DNA from: Escallonia rubra
Lineage: Eukaryota; Streptophyta; Magnoliopsida; Escalloniales; Escalloniaceae
Reading direction: 5' to 3'
DNA: 64,000 nucleotides
Assembly (NCBI GenBank): GCA_033065855.1
Contig: JAVXUO010000300.1
Span: 62,001 to 126,000 of the forward strand
Each line of letters opens with the position of its first letter. Position 1 is the first letter of the stretch. Shown here in pieces: positions 45,350 to 57,830 of this stretch. Under the pieces are notes generated by a model. The model worked only from the letters and a program-made list of their open reading frames with translations, was not told where the DNA came from and made no database searches. The position numbers and the translations under genes are program-made.

Positions 45350-47015
45350 AATGAAGAAAGAAGCATAGGAAAGGGGGGTATATCAACCGTATCTTTTGGA
45401 GCTCTCCTATGAAGCTTCATTCATTTCAAAACAGGTGTAAACCTCTCTTCTCTTCCTTCATAAATGATCGATTTAACCCTCCACTTTTTGTCCTGTAAGG
45501 GGTTCCCTACAGGTTCTTCTAACAAGCTCTCCGCTTTCTGAAAGCAAGAATGAGAATACATTGAACCTTTTGCACTCATCTTAAGCAAAAGGAGTGACAA
45601 TTGTGCATGGTACATGGGCAATAAAAAAGCAATCAAACGATACAACTGCTGCGCAAAACAGAGGGCAATCACCAACTCAAAGCCATGCAAAGAAAAACCA
45701 CTCACCAAATCAAACCACCCACCCAGGCCATTAGGCAATGAGCATGCTTTGATTACCTCATCCTATGCTTACTTTTAGAAAGCACAAATTTTCGCTGTTA
45801 CTCGGATCGAAAAAATCTTCCTACAACTTCGTATATAGTGTTTATAGTGACTTTTCTGTTAACACTTTCAGCGACAATTCTAAGCAGTATTTTTTTAGCG
45901 TCACTAAATAAAAATCAGGAGAAACATTGAACGACCATTAATTGTTGCTATATGAGAAATAACACGAAGATTCCTTAGATTTGGGCAGCAGGTAAAGATT
46001 TTTCTCTTACAAAACCTCCCTTCCATCTGTTTCCTAAGGTGGGGTTGGTAGTTAAGAATCTTTGTACTTCTCCCCACTTTCCAAAGTAAGTTCATAAGAT
46101 GGTGAGATCATCTGTGGTTTCCTTCGGCCTGTGGTGAACCATATACATCCATGTGACTTTTCTGTGTATCTTTTCCTTCATCGAATATTCGAGTTTAAGC
46201 TTTATTTTGAGTCTTTGACGGTGAAAATAATGAAGGACCCTTTGTCTGTGGAGTTACTTTACTAGCCTTTTTCCCCTCCATTTAACACTCGTGCCAGCTA
46301 CTGCTTCAATTCTTTTGGAGGAAAAGCGAAACTTCATTTTAATGAAAATGAAGCACATCCAACAGTTAACCCTCTACACCTGTTAAAAATGCAGATTAAC
46401 TTAAGCCAATCACCGTCAAATTATCAGAAAGCATATTGACTTAGGTAGAGACGACGCGAGCTCTTTCTTTTTCGTGTGCGTGTCGTGCGCGTGCACGCGT
46501 GTGTGTTCGATTCAACTTTTTAACCCAAGGCCGTAGATTGTTTAGTGCCCTTATTAGTTTAGCTGAAAATGGGGCTGGGCTTCCATGATGATCGAGCATG
46601 TATCCTACCTTCCAAAAACTTGTCTTTCAGTACCTATACCAAGTATCATGCGGAGGCATTAATCAATCAGCCTTACACTTTAATTACGTACGCATAGTTG
46701 GCTTTGAGTTGTTTAAACATAAAATCATTAAAATGTGACAAAATGGAAAAATAGTATACTGCTTTTAGGTTTTGCTGATGTTATCGTAGGCTTAGGAAAG
46801 ACATTTTCTGAGATGACAATTCAAAATACTCTAGTACCCATAGGGGAAAGTAATATGCGAGAGGTCAAAGCCAAAGCACCCAAATTAGCACATTGATCAG
46901 CCTACCATGCCTTTGCCTTTTGCAAAAGCCAAACCACCCATACAATTCATGAACAATAATGTAGAGCAAGCATGTGTTGAATGGAATCCTCGAAAATATC
47001 CTTGCTTTCCCCTCA
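45350..47015. other. Intergenic stretch
   Basis: No gene recognised. A GTGCGTGTCGTGCGCGTGCA tract lies at 46478-46505. Short pieces near 45845-45910 (AGTGACTTTTCTGTTA, TTTAGCGTCACTAAAT) recall the AGCGAC motifs of the CACTA element at 58.8-61.8 kb. Confidence 0.4.
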
Positions 47016-47024
47016 CTATAAATA
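47016..47024 (+). promoter_or_regulatory. TATA box of the DUF4408/DUF761 gene
   Basis: CTATAAATA matches the plant TATA consensus and lies 125-133 bp upstream of the chosen ATG at 47149. It predicts transcription from about 47050. Confidence 0.65.
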
Positions 47025-47148
47025 AGCTCACGTATGCACTTGTTCCATGTTCAGACACATGATACCATAACTACATTCTTCACCAGAAGCCTCTTCTCAT
47101 TGAAGATCTCTCCTTGTGATGCATTTTTGTTCTCTGAAATCAGCCGAC

Positions 47149-47799
47149 ATGGATCCAATCAAGGTAGAGAAGCTTCAAGCAATGAAGAGCTACAAGAAGG
47201 CTCAGTTTCTTAACAATCTCATGTTCTACACCCTCACAACTTTGACTTCTATGTTGCTTTGCTCATACCGTATTTGGTCACCCTTCATCATGCACTTCCT
47301 CTACTTCACTCTGCCTAGCCTATTCTGTTCCTTCTTCAACCCCAAGTGTTTGTTCGTAGTAGGCAACATCATTGTTGTCATCCTTGTCGGAGAATCAAAG
47401 CTTGCTAGCTCAAGCTCAAGCTCAGGCTCAATCTCAAGCTCATCTCCAGTTATTGAGGTTCACGATGAGTATGCTGAAGAGTATGCTGAAGAGAGAAGTA
47501 CACAAAGTGTTACCAAAAGCGCCATTCTTGAGAATAAAGAGGAGGGGAGGAGCTTGGAAATGAGTATGACCGAGGAACATACTGAGAAAGACAGGGTAGG
47601 AAAAGAGGTGAACGAAGATCAAGGTCATGAGGAGGAGGAGGAGGAGGAGCAGGAGCAGGATGGTGAGGATGATGATGAAGGAGATAAAACGGAAGAGGAG
47701 GTTGGTTTGCCAGTGGAGGAGCTAAACAAGAGAGTCGAAGATTTTATCGCAAGAGTTAACCGACAAATGTGGCTTGAATCTAACTATGTACTGGCTTGA
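47149..47799 (+). CDS. DUF4408/DUF761 plant protein, single exon
   Basis: A 216-residue protein with the two-domain layout of plant DUF4408-DUF761 proteins, which include the cotton-fibre-expressed type. The N-terminal part has hydrophobic segments (LTTLTSMLLCSYRIWS and following, then CLFVVGNIIVVILVG), the DUF4408 membrane region. A Ser-rich stretch, a repeated EYAEEYAEE and an acidic Glu/Asp run (about residues 160-185) follow. The C-terminus has VEELNKRVEDFIARVNRQ, the DUF761 signature. I chose the ATG at 47149 (MDPIKVEKLQ), which matches the usual N-terminus of the family; an in-frame ATG at 47119 would add ten residues. Function unknown. The frame is intact and a TATA box is present. Confidence 0.88.
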   Translation: MDPIKVEKLQAMKSYKKAQFLNNLMFYTLTTLTSMLLCSYRIWSPFIMHFLYFTLPSLFCSFFNPKCLFVVGNIIVVILVGESKLASSSSSSGSISSSSPVIEVHDEYAEEYAEERSTQSVTKSAILENKEEGRSLEMSMTEEHTEKDRVGKEVNEDQGHEEEEEEEQEQDGEDDDEGDKTEEEVGLPVEELNKRVEDFIARVNRQMWLESNYVLA

Positions 47800-50308
47800 T
47801 CAAGTCTGGGGAAATGGACACTGAAATTCAAGACAAGGAAGAAGATGACTTAACTAGAAATGAAGAAGCTCAAGTAGCTTCTACAAAATAATCTTAGATA
47901 TAAATTACTCTTAGACGGATTTGTTAAAATGAGTTTGCATGCAGATTGATGCTATGTGGTTGTTAATTAAGTCGAGCACAAATAATATATTAAATTGTTC
48001 ATTTAGTTTTAACAAAATCGTTCTGTAACAATTAAGTTTATTCACCTTTGTCCGTCTTACACTCAGCTTTAAGCAATATAACAACAGAAATCATGTCTGA
48101 TCACGCACGAATCCAACTTAACACTGCGCGCAGATGAAACATCCATCATATTAGTCAAGGACCATACCAAGAATCCTTCTCCTTTTTTTTTTCTTTCCTT
48201 TTATTTGGTGCATCTTTCAACAGATGATGACTTATTTTGAGCTAAACATTGTTGAGAGAATATAATACGATTTTTGACATGTAAAAACACTCAAAGAACA
48301 AGTATTGATGTAGCGCATAGCCTAAAACAACTTGTTGTACCGCTCTAATACCAGCGTTACAACTAACAACCAAGTAAACAGACACGTTACGCATCAATGT
48401 TTTCACATGTATTGTTTAAGTTTATAACCAGAACAAACTATACAACTTAATAATCAAGTTTAAGAGAGGCATCTGCCAGTCAGAGAACGTCTTACCATCT
48501 ATCATAAAAGAGCAAAAGAAACTCCGTATGGGTAACGAGGATTCTTTTCTTTTCATTTTTTCCCCATGTAAGACTTTGGAGTTTGTTTCACCAAGAAAAA
48601 GCAATGAAGAAAAGAAAAAAAAAATGTAATGAAAAAAGAAAAGCAGTAAGTGGGGTGATATTCCTTCCTTCGTTTGGAAGAAGATACCACACCACAAAAC
48701 TACCAAGCAAAGTCCAAAAAACAAAGAGAGGGGATGAGCTGCATGCAGGTGGTCCACTAAAAATAATATTCAATAACAAAATCATCTTTTGAAATCAACA
48801 AAATCATCCTGCTTATTCTTTTTGCCTTCTGCCCCCAAGTTGAGGAAGGAAAGGGGAAGAGAAACTTGCTTCCTATTTTTATTTAAAAATGGTTCGACAG
48901 ATAAGGATCTTCTGTCGTACGGCATCTCTGGAAGCGTGTGGATAATTTCTTAAAAGTGTGTTTCCACGCTAAAACTACTTTCTGAAGTAAAAAATGAGAT
49001 TAGTGAATATTGTTGTAAATAGGCTACAAGGAGATTTTGTTTTCTAATATAAGAATTACCGTTTATACGATCCGTTAGTGTAGAGATCGGAATTAACAAC
49101 TTTAAAATTATCCCTCAAAGCTTTTGTCATTTTCTCGCAACTCGGAGTTGCAAGGATATTTTTAAATATATTGTTTGTGCAATATTCAATTCAGCTCTAG
49201 GATCATCTCACGTCCGGCCCATCCTCAATCCGTTGGGCCCAAGGCCAATCCAACCTCTCTACGGGCTGGATATAGGAGCCCATGCCCAGAAAAAACAATA
49301 AACTTTGGGAAACTGGAAAACATAAGTTGATTTCTTGGATATCATTTAAATTTTATAAATTACTAGTATAAGATTAATTAAGTACCATTATTAAATTATT
49401 CAAACAACTCTATTTCGTTTTAGTACTGATTTTACAACCACTTCAATGTTAAACTTAATGATATGCTTTTAAAGAGTTGATGAATAGTATCTCAATCCGA
49501 ACTTTTTAAAGAATTTGAAGGGTGGAAATTAAAAGAGAAATAAAAATTTATGGAGTTTCAACTGCCATGTATTAAGGCTGCATTTGGTGCAAAAGAATAT
49601 TTACTCGGATAGGACAGGATATGGCCGGAGAAGCCAGAATATAATATTTTGTCGAATAAGGTACAAATCATATCCTGAGATTAAAGCCTAGATCATAGCC
49701 CTATTTTTATCCTTTATTATGTAATAATGAAATCGGACAGTAGAGCTTGCCACGGCCAAATGAACTTAACTTATAGTAATTGACAGACTCAACTAGCACT
49801 GGTACTTGGACAAGTGGGCGTTATATCACAAGAACAAAATGGCCCAATTCGGTTCGATGGACTCCATACTCCGGTTAGTTCTGCTCGATTCTTGCACCCC
49901 AAAGTCCAAACAGACAAAGGTTATGCTGGCTTGGCTTTACCCTTGAGGAATCAAATTTGGTCCTTCGTTTGCTTCGTGAGACACGAGACCTATTTCTCTA
50001 TTCTTGAAAGCTCAAATCACTGTGTATTAGCCTAATTGTTTAGTCAACAATTATTGTATTCTCTCTCCCATTCTTTTTCTCTCCCTCCGAGAGACAATAG
50101 AGGCCAGTTTGGCTTGCCTTTGCTCCTTGGCAAAGCCAAGAACAAAGCAAAACAGCCTTTCGGAGATCTCTAGGGACTTGACCCTCGACAACTCCGACGC
50201 CGAACTTAACCCTCTTTTCAACTCTCTTAAAACACCCATTTTTGCCCTTTTAGCTTTAATTCTTGAAAGCTGCGGCAAAAATTGGACAGACGCTTACATA
50301 GAGAGGAG
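47800..50308. other. Intergenic stretch and G6PDH 5' region
   Basis: No gene recognised from 47800 to 50040. GGCCCATCC and GGGCCCAAGGCC motifs cluster near 49215-49265. The probable 5' UTR of G6PDH (about 50050-50308) begins with CT-rich sequence (CTCTCTCCCATTC). Confidence 0.45.
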
Positions 50309-53300
50309 ATGTCGACCCTTTATTCATCTACTCATTGCCCTTCTTCTTCTTCATCACAATCACCAGGGTATTCCAGTTCTTGTTTCAATCATGGGCACCA
50401 GCGCATGCCCATTTCATCGGTTTGTACGAGGAGATTCGGCCACAGGAAGTTGTCCCTTCAATTTAATCGAATTTCGTGTTCTAATGCTGTTAGCATCCAA
50501 GAAGGTTAGTTCTGTTCCCCTTGACTTTCGTGATTATATTGGAACTAATTGAGGCTATCTTACATGCTTGAATTGAGGGAGTACTGCCTCTGTCATTTAA
50601 AAAAGAAAAAAATGAGTTCTTTGTCTTCCTTTGTTAATCGTTGTGTGAGGGGGTAAGCGTAAATTGATGCCTCTAAAACAGTTTCTGAACCCTTTTATGA
50701 CAATTTTGATGTCTCTAGTTGTATGCATTACTGGCAACTTTAGCCTAGCTGCAAATGATTAATAAAAGAGTGCGAGTTTAGCATAAAAAGCTTTATGTTT
50801 AGCCCCTATCCTGTATTTGCGTGCACACACACATTCAGCTGAATATGAAATTTGACATTTTGTGGACTGAAAGCTTGAATCTTTTCCACCAGCCCATTTT
50901 CAGTTTGTGAGTATATGAATACTCTATTTGTGTATGTGTGTGTTCTTGAAACCTCAATGCGTTGCACTATTCTTAAGTTGATATTAACCCGCTTATTCCG
51001 TTGCTCCTTTCTGCATCTTTACCGCCAGTCTAACTTTTCATTTTTCTCTTACTGTATCGTTTTCTTACGTTTTGATTTCCTTGGTTGTCTTTGGGGGACA
51101 CAGAGTTTATTAATTTATTTACTAAATTGCCTGCTAATCGGGTGTAGGTGCTGTAGCCACTACAGTGAGCCCCAGTGACAATGAAACTCCTTTCAAGAAA
51201 TTGAAAGATGAGTTGTTGTCAGTTACTCCTCCAGAGGAATTTACAGATGTTGCTGGTTTTGATGTCAAAGAAGACAAGTCCACGGTCAGTATTACCGTGG
51301 TTGGAGCCTCAGGTGACCTTGCCAAGAAGAAGATATTTCCTGCACTATTTGCACTTTATTACGAGGGTTGCCTTCCCGAGGTTTGCGTTAAACGTATTTG
51401 ATTTAGTCCAGCTAATATATCCTATACTAGTAGGTTAGCAGTTAGCACTTAGCATGCACTTTAAATTGGTAATTTTGTGAGTTGTTGTTTGCAGCATTTC
51501 ACAGTCTTTGGTTATGCCCGGAGTAAGATGACTGATGCTGAACTGAGGAACATGGTTAGCAGAACGCTGACTTGTAGGATTGATAAGAGGTCTAACTCAG
51601 CTCTACCTTTTGGCCTTGGTCCAGTTTTCCCGTTGTTTGTACATTACCATGGCTCCGTGTTGGCATTGCCTTCTGTCTTCAGTTCTAGTTCTCTCCGTGT
51701 GATTTTATTGGTTTCTTGTGCTTGTCAAGGAGTCTAAGAGGCCGTTTTAGATTGATTCTTAAAAGTAAAATTTGATTAAATCAGAATCAGTTTCTAAAAT
51801 CAGCTTTAATCTATTTTAAGCATGATAGATTAAAAATTGTTGAAGATGTTTGGATAAAAAGGGATTAAAGTAGGTTTAGTATAGCAAAGTTACCATATAG
51901 TGTATTCAAACTGAAATTGAGCATTTAATGCTGTTTATATGTAAGGATATTTTTGTAAATCTCTTGGTCAAACATGATTCTCCAAAACTGATTAAATCTT
52001 AACTCAAGAAAATAAAGATTATGGATTTAATCAGTTTTGAGCACATTGGAGCATATTTAATCAGTTTACTTTTTTTTTGCCAAACACTTCAAAACTGATT
52101 TAATCAGGTTTGATCAATCTAGAATCAATCACAAACACCCTGTAAATTATTTGGATTGCATGAGTGGTTACATCTTATTATTTCGTTTGGCTTTTACAGG
52201 GAGAACTGTGGTGAAAAGATGGAGCAGTTCCTAGAAAGATGCTTCTACCACCCTGGTCAATATGATTCTCAGGCCGATTTTGCCGAGCTTGACAAGAAAC
52301 TAAAAGAACATGAGGTGATTTATGCTGTATTCGGTTTACTATTAACGTTTCTACAAAATCTTTAGTTTAATTAGCATGATTATGTTATCATTGTTGCGAC
52401 AAACTCAAAAGAATTTCTACATGCTGTCAAGTACAGTTGTTGCTTGTGTTCACCGTAAGTGAGCTTTCTTTGTCAATGACCATAAGGTCATAACATTTTG
52501 ACCTACTTTTCCTTGTGAATCTGAAATGGGGCTAGCTTGAATTCTGATGCATGTTACATATTGGTGAAGTTTAGGATGAATTTCAATTATACAGAGAAGT
52601 ATTGTTTTTTCTGATCTAGTACTCCAATGCTTAGTTGCAGGAAACTCCTAATATGGTGACGTTTCTCTCTTAGAAACTCGCTTTTGCGATCTTAAGTTAG
52701 GAGCTCCATGGGATCTCGTCCCAGGCTAATATGGGAACTCAATCCCGTTAGCTGGATAGAAATGCATGGAACAAGTGAGAGAGTACTTGAAAATCAAGTC
52801 ATTTTCAACTCAATTCCTTATTTCTCTCTTCCTTCAAGTCCTTAAAGCCTCCTCGTCTGTTGTTGCTGGCTATGTAAACTATACTAAACAAATGATAATA
52901 CTCTTTACGCATTTATTTATTCAAGCCGCTCCCAACCTCAAATTCTTCTTGCTGCTTACGCTCCCCCGTTCCCACTCCCGCCCCCGCCCCCGCCCCCGCC
53001 CCCGCTTTGTGCAACTAAGCTCCAACGAGCTTTTAAACTGATATGAGCCATGTCATTCCTAATTTTCTACATCTTCATTAATACCAAATCTGCTAGGCCT
53101 TTGACTTAGTAGATTTAGTCACATAAGAGTACAAATAGCATGTTGATGTTTGTTTTTGTTCTTGATCTTGTACTGTCTTGATAAAAAATGAGTTTATTTG
53201 GCCATCTGGTGGGCTGCATGCTGGTAGCACACTTAACACGAGTAAGGCCTCGTGGAAGTAATTTTAAAAAATGATGGTGCATTTTTGAGTTTGTAGTTGT

Positions 53301-56058
53301 ATCGAGGAATCAGCTTGTAATCTATTTACAGTCACTAAAATTCCAAAAAAGAATAAAAAAAGTGAAAAAGAGATGCAATGTTTGTTATGCTCGTGGAGAA
53401 GTACTTGCTGGACCGTGTAAAGAACTGTGTATGGTACAAATTTGTGTGGTCCCAACTGCTTATACTGGATTTGATTTAGTTTCTTGTCTGAGAGCTTGTA
53501 ATTACATTTTTTGTTGGATGACATCTATTCCTTCTTTTTCTCCTGAAACATTCAGTGTAATTATTCTTCAGTCTTTACTATATTTTTGACATCTAGTTCA
53601 CAATGTTTACTTGCCCTGTAGGCTGGAAAAGTTTCTAATCGCCTTTTTTATCTATCAATTCCACCAAATATTTTCATCGATGCTGTAAGATGTGCCAGCC
53701 TCTCCTCATCTTCTCCTAACGGATGGACAAGGGTCATTGTAGAGAAACCATTTGGTCGTGATTCTGAATCATCAGCTGCTTTGACAAGAGCTCTTAAGCA
53801 GTACTTAAAGGAGGATCAAATTTTCAGGTGGATTGATTTGTGACTTTGGTTGATTAGCGTTGGCGAAAGAATGACCCATAGTCTAATAACTTGGAATTTT
53901 CTCCGGTTTCCAACAGGATAGATCACTATCTCGGAAAAGAGCTGGTGGAGAATCTTTCTGTACTTCGCTTCTCCAACCTCATTTTTGAACCTTTGTGGTC
54001 AAGGCAGTATATAAGGAACGTACAGTTAATATTTGCTGAAGATTTTGGCACTGAAGGACGGGGAGGGTATATTTTCTTCTCATAAAAGCCCATTCTTTAA
54101 CAATTTCCAGGAGTTTTTAAGAGCTTATGTATCTTGTTTGTCTATGATTTGCTCCAGGTACTTCGACAATTATGGGATAGTAAGAGACATAATGCAAAAC
54201 CATTTGCTTCAAATATTGGCTCTTTTTGCCATGGAAACTCCTGTCAGTTTAGACGCTGAAGATATTAGAAATGAAAAGGTAAATAATGGATAATGAGTCA
54301 TGGGACAGTGTAGGGGCCACGCAAGCTGGCTGATCTCATTTCATATAATTGATTATGACTAAATTCGGTAATGGATTACAGGTCAAAGTTTTACGTTCTA
54401 TGAGGCCTTTACAACTAGATGATGTAGCCATAGGACAGTATAAGAGCCACACAAGAGGAGATGTTACTTACCCGGCCTATACGGACGACAAGACCGTACC
54501 AAAAGATAGCCTAACCCCAACATTTGCTGCAGCTGCCCTTTTCATAGATAATGCAAGATGGGATGGGGTTCCTTTTCTAATGAAAGCTGGGAAAGCTTTA
54601 CATGATAGGAGGTATGTGAAACCAAAACAATGATAGTAAGTCATGCTTTTTCATCCGATTCGCACTTTTAAATTCATACCTGTCATGAGTCATCTTTCTC
54701 CCTCCAGGACTGAGATAAGAGTTCAGTTTAGGCATGTGCCTGGTAATTTATACAACCGGAATTTCGGAACAGATCTTGACCAAGCAACGAATGAGCTTGT
54801 TATCCGTGTGCAGCCTGATGAAGCCATTTATTTGAAGATCAATAATAAAGTCCCAGGATTGGGGATGAGATTGGACCGTAGTAATCTGAATCTTCTATAT
54901 GCTGCAAGGTATAACTTAGAGTTTTGAGTAGATTATTGATATTACTGTTAAAATGCCTGTGCACTCACTTCTTACTGGGAGTACATATGACAGCTTAATG
55001 TAATTTTGCGTCATTGATTGATTTATAGTTCCGATACCTTTTCAAAAAGCAAAGTAGTCCTAAAGTGCTCGATCAAATTAGTTTCATAATAATGTCAAAA
55101 GCAGTGAGATAATTCGTGCGTTCACAATTTGACTTCTTGTAGATTGTGAAATGTGCTACAGCAAGGTAATAAGAAGATGAGATGACATAGGCGTCTGTGA
55201 TTGGTGTAACTATATATGTTTTTACAAGAGAAATGGACTGGTATAATGTAGTTGTCCCTTACCCTATAATTTGTTTGGTTCCACCTTGTGGTGTTAGGCC
55301 ACATTCAGTTTCTCGTGAATGTTTCCTGAAAAGGGCGACCCAAGTGCACAAGGTTCCCACCATTGCATGTACACAGCCGTACCCCATTATCATGGAGCGA
55401 CTTTCTCCGTGTTTTGAACCCTTGAACTCCAGTTCACAATTGAAGGATCAACCTCTTCTCCTTTCTGTTTCCTCATAAAAAGATATTTATAATGATGGAA
55501 AGTTAAGATACAAACCAGGAAGAAGGCCAAAATGTTTTCCTTTGCAGTATAGATAACATAGCTGACCCGTTCTGTCGAGGCTTGTCTGTACGGGTTTTTA
55601 AGTTCTCATTCCGAGTATACTGCTGTATTTGCACCCAAACAAAAGTATTTTAGATGAGGAGCTTGAATAGAAGAGTTCAAGAGATTAGAACAGTTAGAAA
55701 AGTCTAACTGTTGCTGACATGTTAAGTTGGACACCCCTGATTGTGGGATTTTTGTCTTGTGATGTAATTTGGCATGCCTAACGTGTCTCCGTCTCTGCTT
55801 TTTGGTAGATATTCGAAGGAGATTCCTGATGCATATGAGAGACTGCTTCTCGATGCCATTGAAGGTGAGAGGAGACTTTTTATCCGAAGTGACGAATTGG
55901 ATGCTGCTTGGTCACTCTTCACACCTGTATTGAAAGAACTGGAGGAAAAGAAAATAGTTCCCGAGTACTATCCTTACGGGAGTCGAGGTCCTGTTGGGGC
56001 ACACTACCTCGCAGCTAGATACAAGGTTCGATGGGGTGATATTGCTGTAGATAAATAA
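50309..56058 (+). CDS. G6PD: Chloroplastic glucose-6-phosphate dehydrogenase, P2 type, 10 exons
   Basis: First enzyme of the oxidative pentose phosphate pathway, making NADPH in plastids. Exons: 50309-50504, 51148-51380, 51495-51589, 52200-52314, 53622-53827, 53917-54066, 54158-54278, 54382-54611, 54708-54908, 55809-56058; 1797 nt, 598 residues, all junctions in phase. The first 60 or so residues are Ser-rich and basic with few acids, a chloroplast transit peptide. Then come the NADP-binding [28 protein letters not shown], the active-site [14 protein letters not shown], and the C-terminal [15 protein letters not shown]. Cys170 and Cys178, spaced as the redox pair of plastid isoforms, are present, so thioredoxin control is expected. 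Details such as [15 protein letters not shown] and EYYPYG favour the P2 (G6PD2/3-like) group over P1. ATG 50309 opens the transit peptide; upstream in-frame starts are non-ATG. Confidence 0.95.
51736..52144. mobile_element. hAT-like MITE in G6PDH intron 3
   Basis: The ends are imperfect inverted repeats (AAGAGGCCGTTTTAGATTG on the left; reversed right end TACAGGGTGTTTGTGATTG). The interior carries many TGATTAAATC and AAAACTGATT motifs in both orientations. It is related, in reverse orientation, to the element at 57018-57830, sharing for example AGTAAACTGATTAAAT and GAAGTGTT.GGC. It fills most of the intron 51590-52199. A target duplication was not visible. Confidence 0.7.
52975..53004. repeat. 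(CCCCCG)n array in G6PDH intron 4
   Basis: About five tandem copies of a six-base CCCCCG unit, in an otherwise AT-rich intron. The complementary strand has five runs of five G and so can form a G-quadruplex on the transcribed strand. Confidence 0.9.
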
Positions 56059-57017
56059 AACTTAGAGATTGCTTTGTGATTTCTATCACAATTGCAGAAT
56101 CGCGGAGGATATGACTTCTTGATTTTGATTTTATATATTGGGGTGCACCTGGTTGGTATTATCGGGGCCTTGAAAGCTACGACTTTGGAAGTTACTCAAT
56201 CCTTGGGAGATTAGTGGAGGAGGTGATGGTGTAAGAATGCCTACCAGAATGCGACAAAGAAGATGGAGGGTAATTCTTCTCTTTTTGTTAGTGCTGATAC
56301 TTACCCGTGGTTTTTATCTTCTTTGTATGGTGATCTTTCAATTTAGGAGTTGGTAGTTAGTCGATAGAATAGCCATTGAGATTTTCTGCCTGTTCTTTTC
56401 GTAAGTGTTATGGGAGAATCTATGTTATTGTGAACATGATTGTCAAAATATGCATTCAAAGCTGAAAATACAATGTGACAAACCCTGCAAAACCACACAA
56501 AAAGTGGGGTTGGGGGTTTTTCCGTTCATTTTCTGTTCTCTAAGGAACTCCAAAGGTGAAGTTCCTCCTACAGTTCCCAGTTTTAGAGGACCCGTCATTT
56601 TTTTGTCATCTGCAAATGTGAGGTCAGACTCGATTGTCCCAGTATTTGAAGACTCTTTACAGTATTACAATGGTTCATAATTCAGGCCGACTGTTTCATT
56701 TTCCTGGTTTAGATGTGGGGGTTCCACATTGTCAAAATTCATGAAATTTGTTGTACAATTGGAGATGTAATTTTACTTGTATACTCAAGTAAAATTCTCT
56801 TTCTTGTTTTTTTTGGGTGGGTGTTTGCGTTCTTGTGGACGGTATTTACTGTGCATTTTCATAGCATTTGGTCGTAACACTCGTAGTCAACAAATTGAAG
56901 AATAACCAAGGGTAATTCGAGATTCCTATTTTCATTCGGTGATGAATTAAAGTACCAAGTAAGAGTTTGCATGATGATTAGATTAGCTTTAGTCCAGGGG
57001 TAGTTTCACTTATGCTT
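56059..57017. other. G6PDH 3' UTR and spacer
   Basis: The left part should be the 3' UTR. No other gene recognised. Confidence 0.5.
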
Positions 57018-57830
57018 TAGAGGGTGTTTGAGATTGATTTTAGAATGGTCAAATCTAGTGTTATAAAAGGCGCGCCTAGGCGCAACTTCGCAAGGCGCAC
57101 TCCCTGCGTCTCGCCTAGTGCTAGGCGTAGCCTCTTCGAAAAGGAGCGCGCCTTGCGCCCCAAGCGCAAAGAAAAGTAAAAAAATCCTACTTTTTTATTT
57201 TTGCATCATGACATAGTCTCAATCGTTCGTTATTTTTTATTATTTATTTCATAATACAATAAATCAATATTCAAATCTCTAATCAATTGATTGTTGTATT
57301 GTTGTTCATTGGATCTGAAACTTTTTCTGGTGTTCAAAATTTGTTAGATTGCCATGTTCTAAATTTTTTAATGTGTCTTTGTTGGTTTAGTGCACTAATG
57401 ACTATTTATTTTTATTTTGTGCCTCACTTCGAAAAGGCACGCGCATGCGCCTTTAATAACTATGGTTAAACCTGATTAAATTCAGATTAAATTATGTTTG
57501 AAGTGTTGGGCAACAAAAAAAGTAAACTGATTAAATCTGCTCCCATGTGATCAAAATTGATTAAATTCATAATACTCATTTTCTTATTTTAAGATTTAAT
57601 CAGTTTTGAAGAATCAGGTTTAACCAAGAGAATTATCAAAATACATATAAACAAAAATTAAATGTTCCTTCTCAACTTGATAACACTATACGGTAATTTT
57701 GGCACACTAAACCTACTTTAATAAATTTTTATCAAAACAGTTTCAACAATTTTTTAATTTAATGTGCTTAAAATGGATTAAAGCTGATTTTAGGAACTGA
57801 TTGTGATTAATTAATCCCAAACGGTCTCTA
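57018..57830. mobile_element. hAT-like element interrupted by a second hAT MITE
   Basis: The left end TAGAGGGTGTTTGAGATTGA and the reversed right end TAGAGACCGTTTGGGATTAA form the inverted repeats. The internal TTTAATC/GATTAAA motifs match the element at 51736-52144 in reverse. Without the insert at 57056-57464 and one duplicated target it would be about 396 bp, close to the 409 bp of its relative. No outer target duplication was seen. Confidence 0.7.
57056..57464. mobile_element. Second copy of the GCGCC-ended hAT MITE, nested
   Basis: The ends TAGTGTTATAAAAGGCGCGCC and, reversed, CATAGTTATTAAAGGCGC match the family at 22795-23186, in reverse orientation. The middles also match, for example TTGCATCATGACAT against ATGTCATGATGCAA. 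GTCAAATC and GTTAAACC flank it as an imperfect (6 of 8) target duplication. It lies inside the element 57018-57830. Confidence 0.8.

Noticed and set aside
47052-47072. Seven-codon upstream open frame before the DUF4408 gene
   Set aside because: It lies at the predicted transcription start, so it may not be in the mRNA. Too weak to call.
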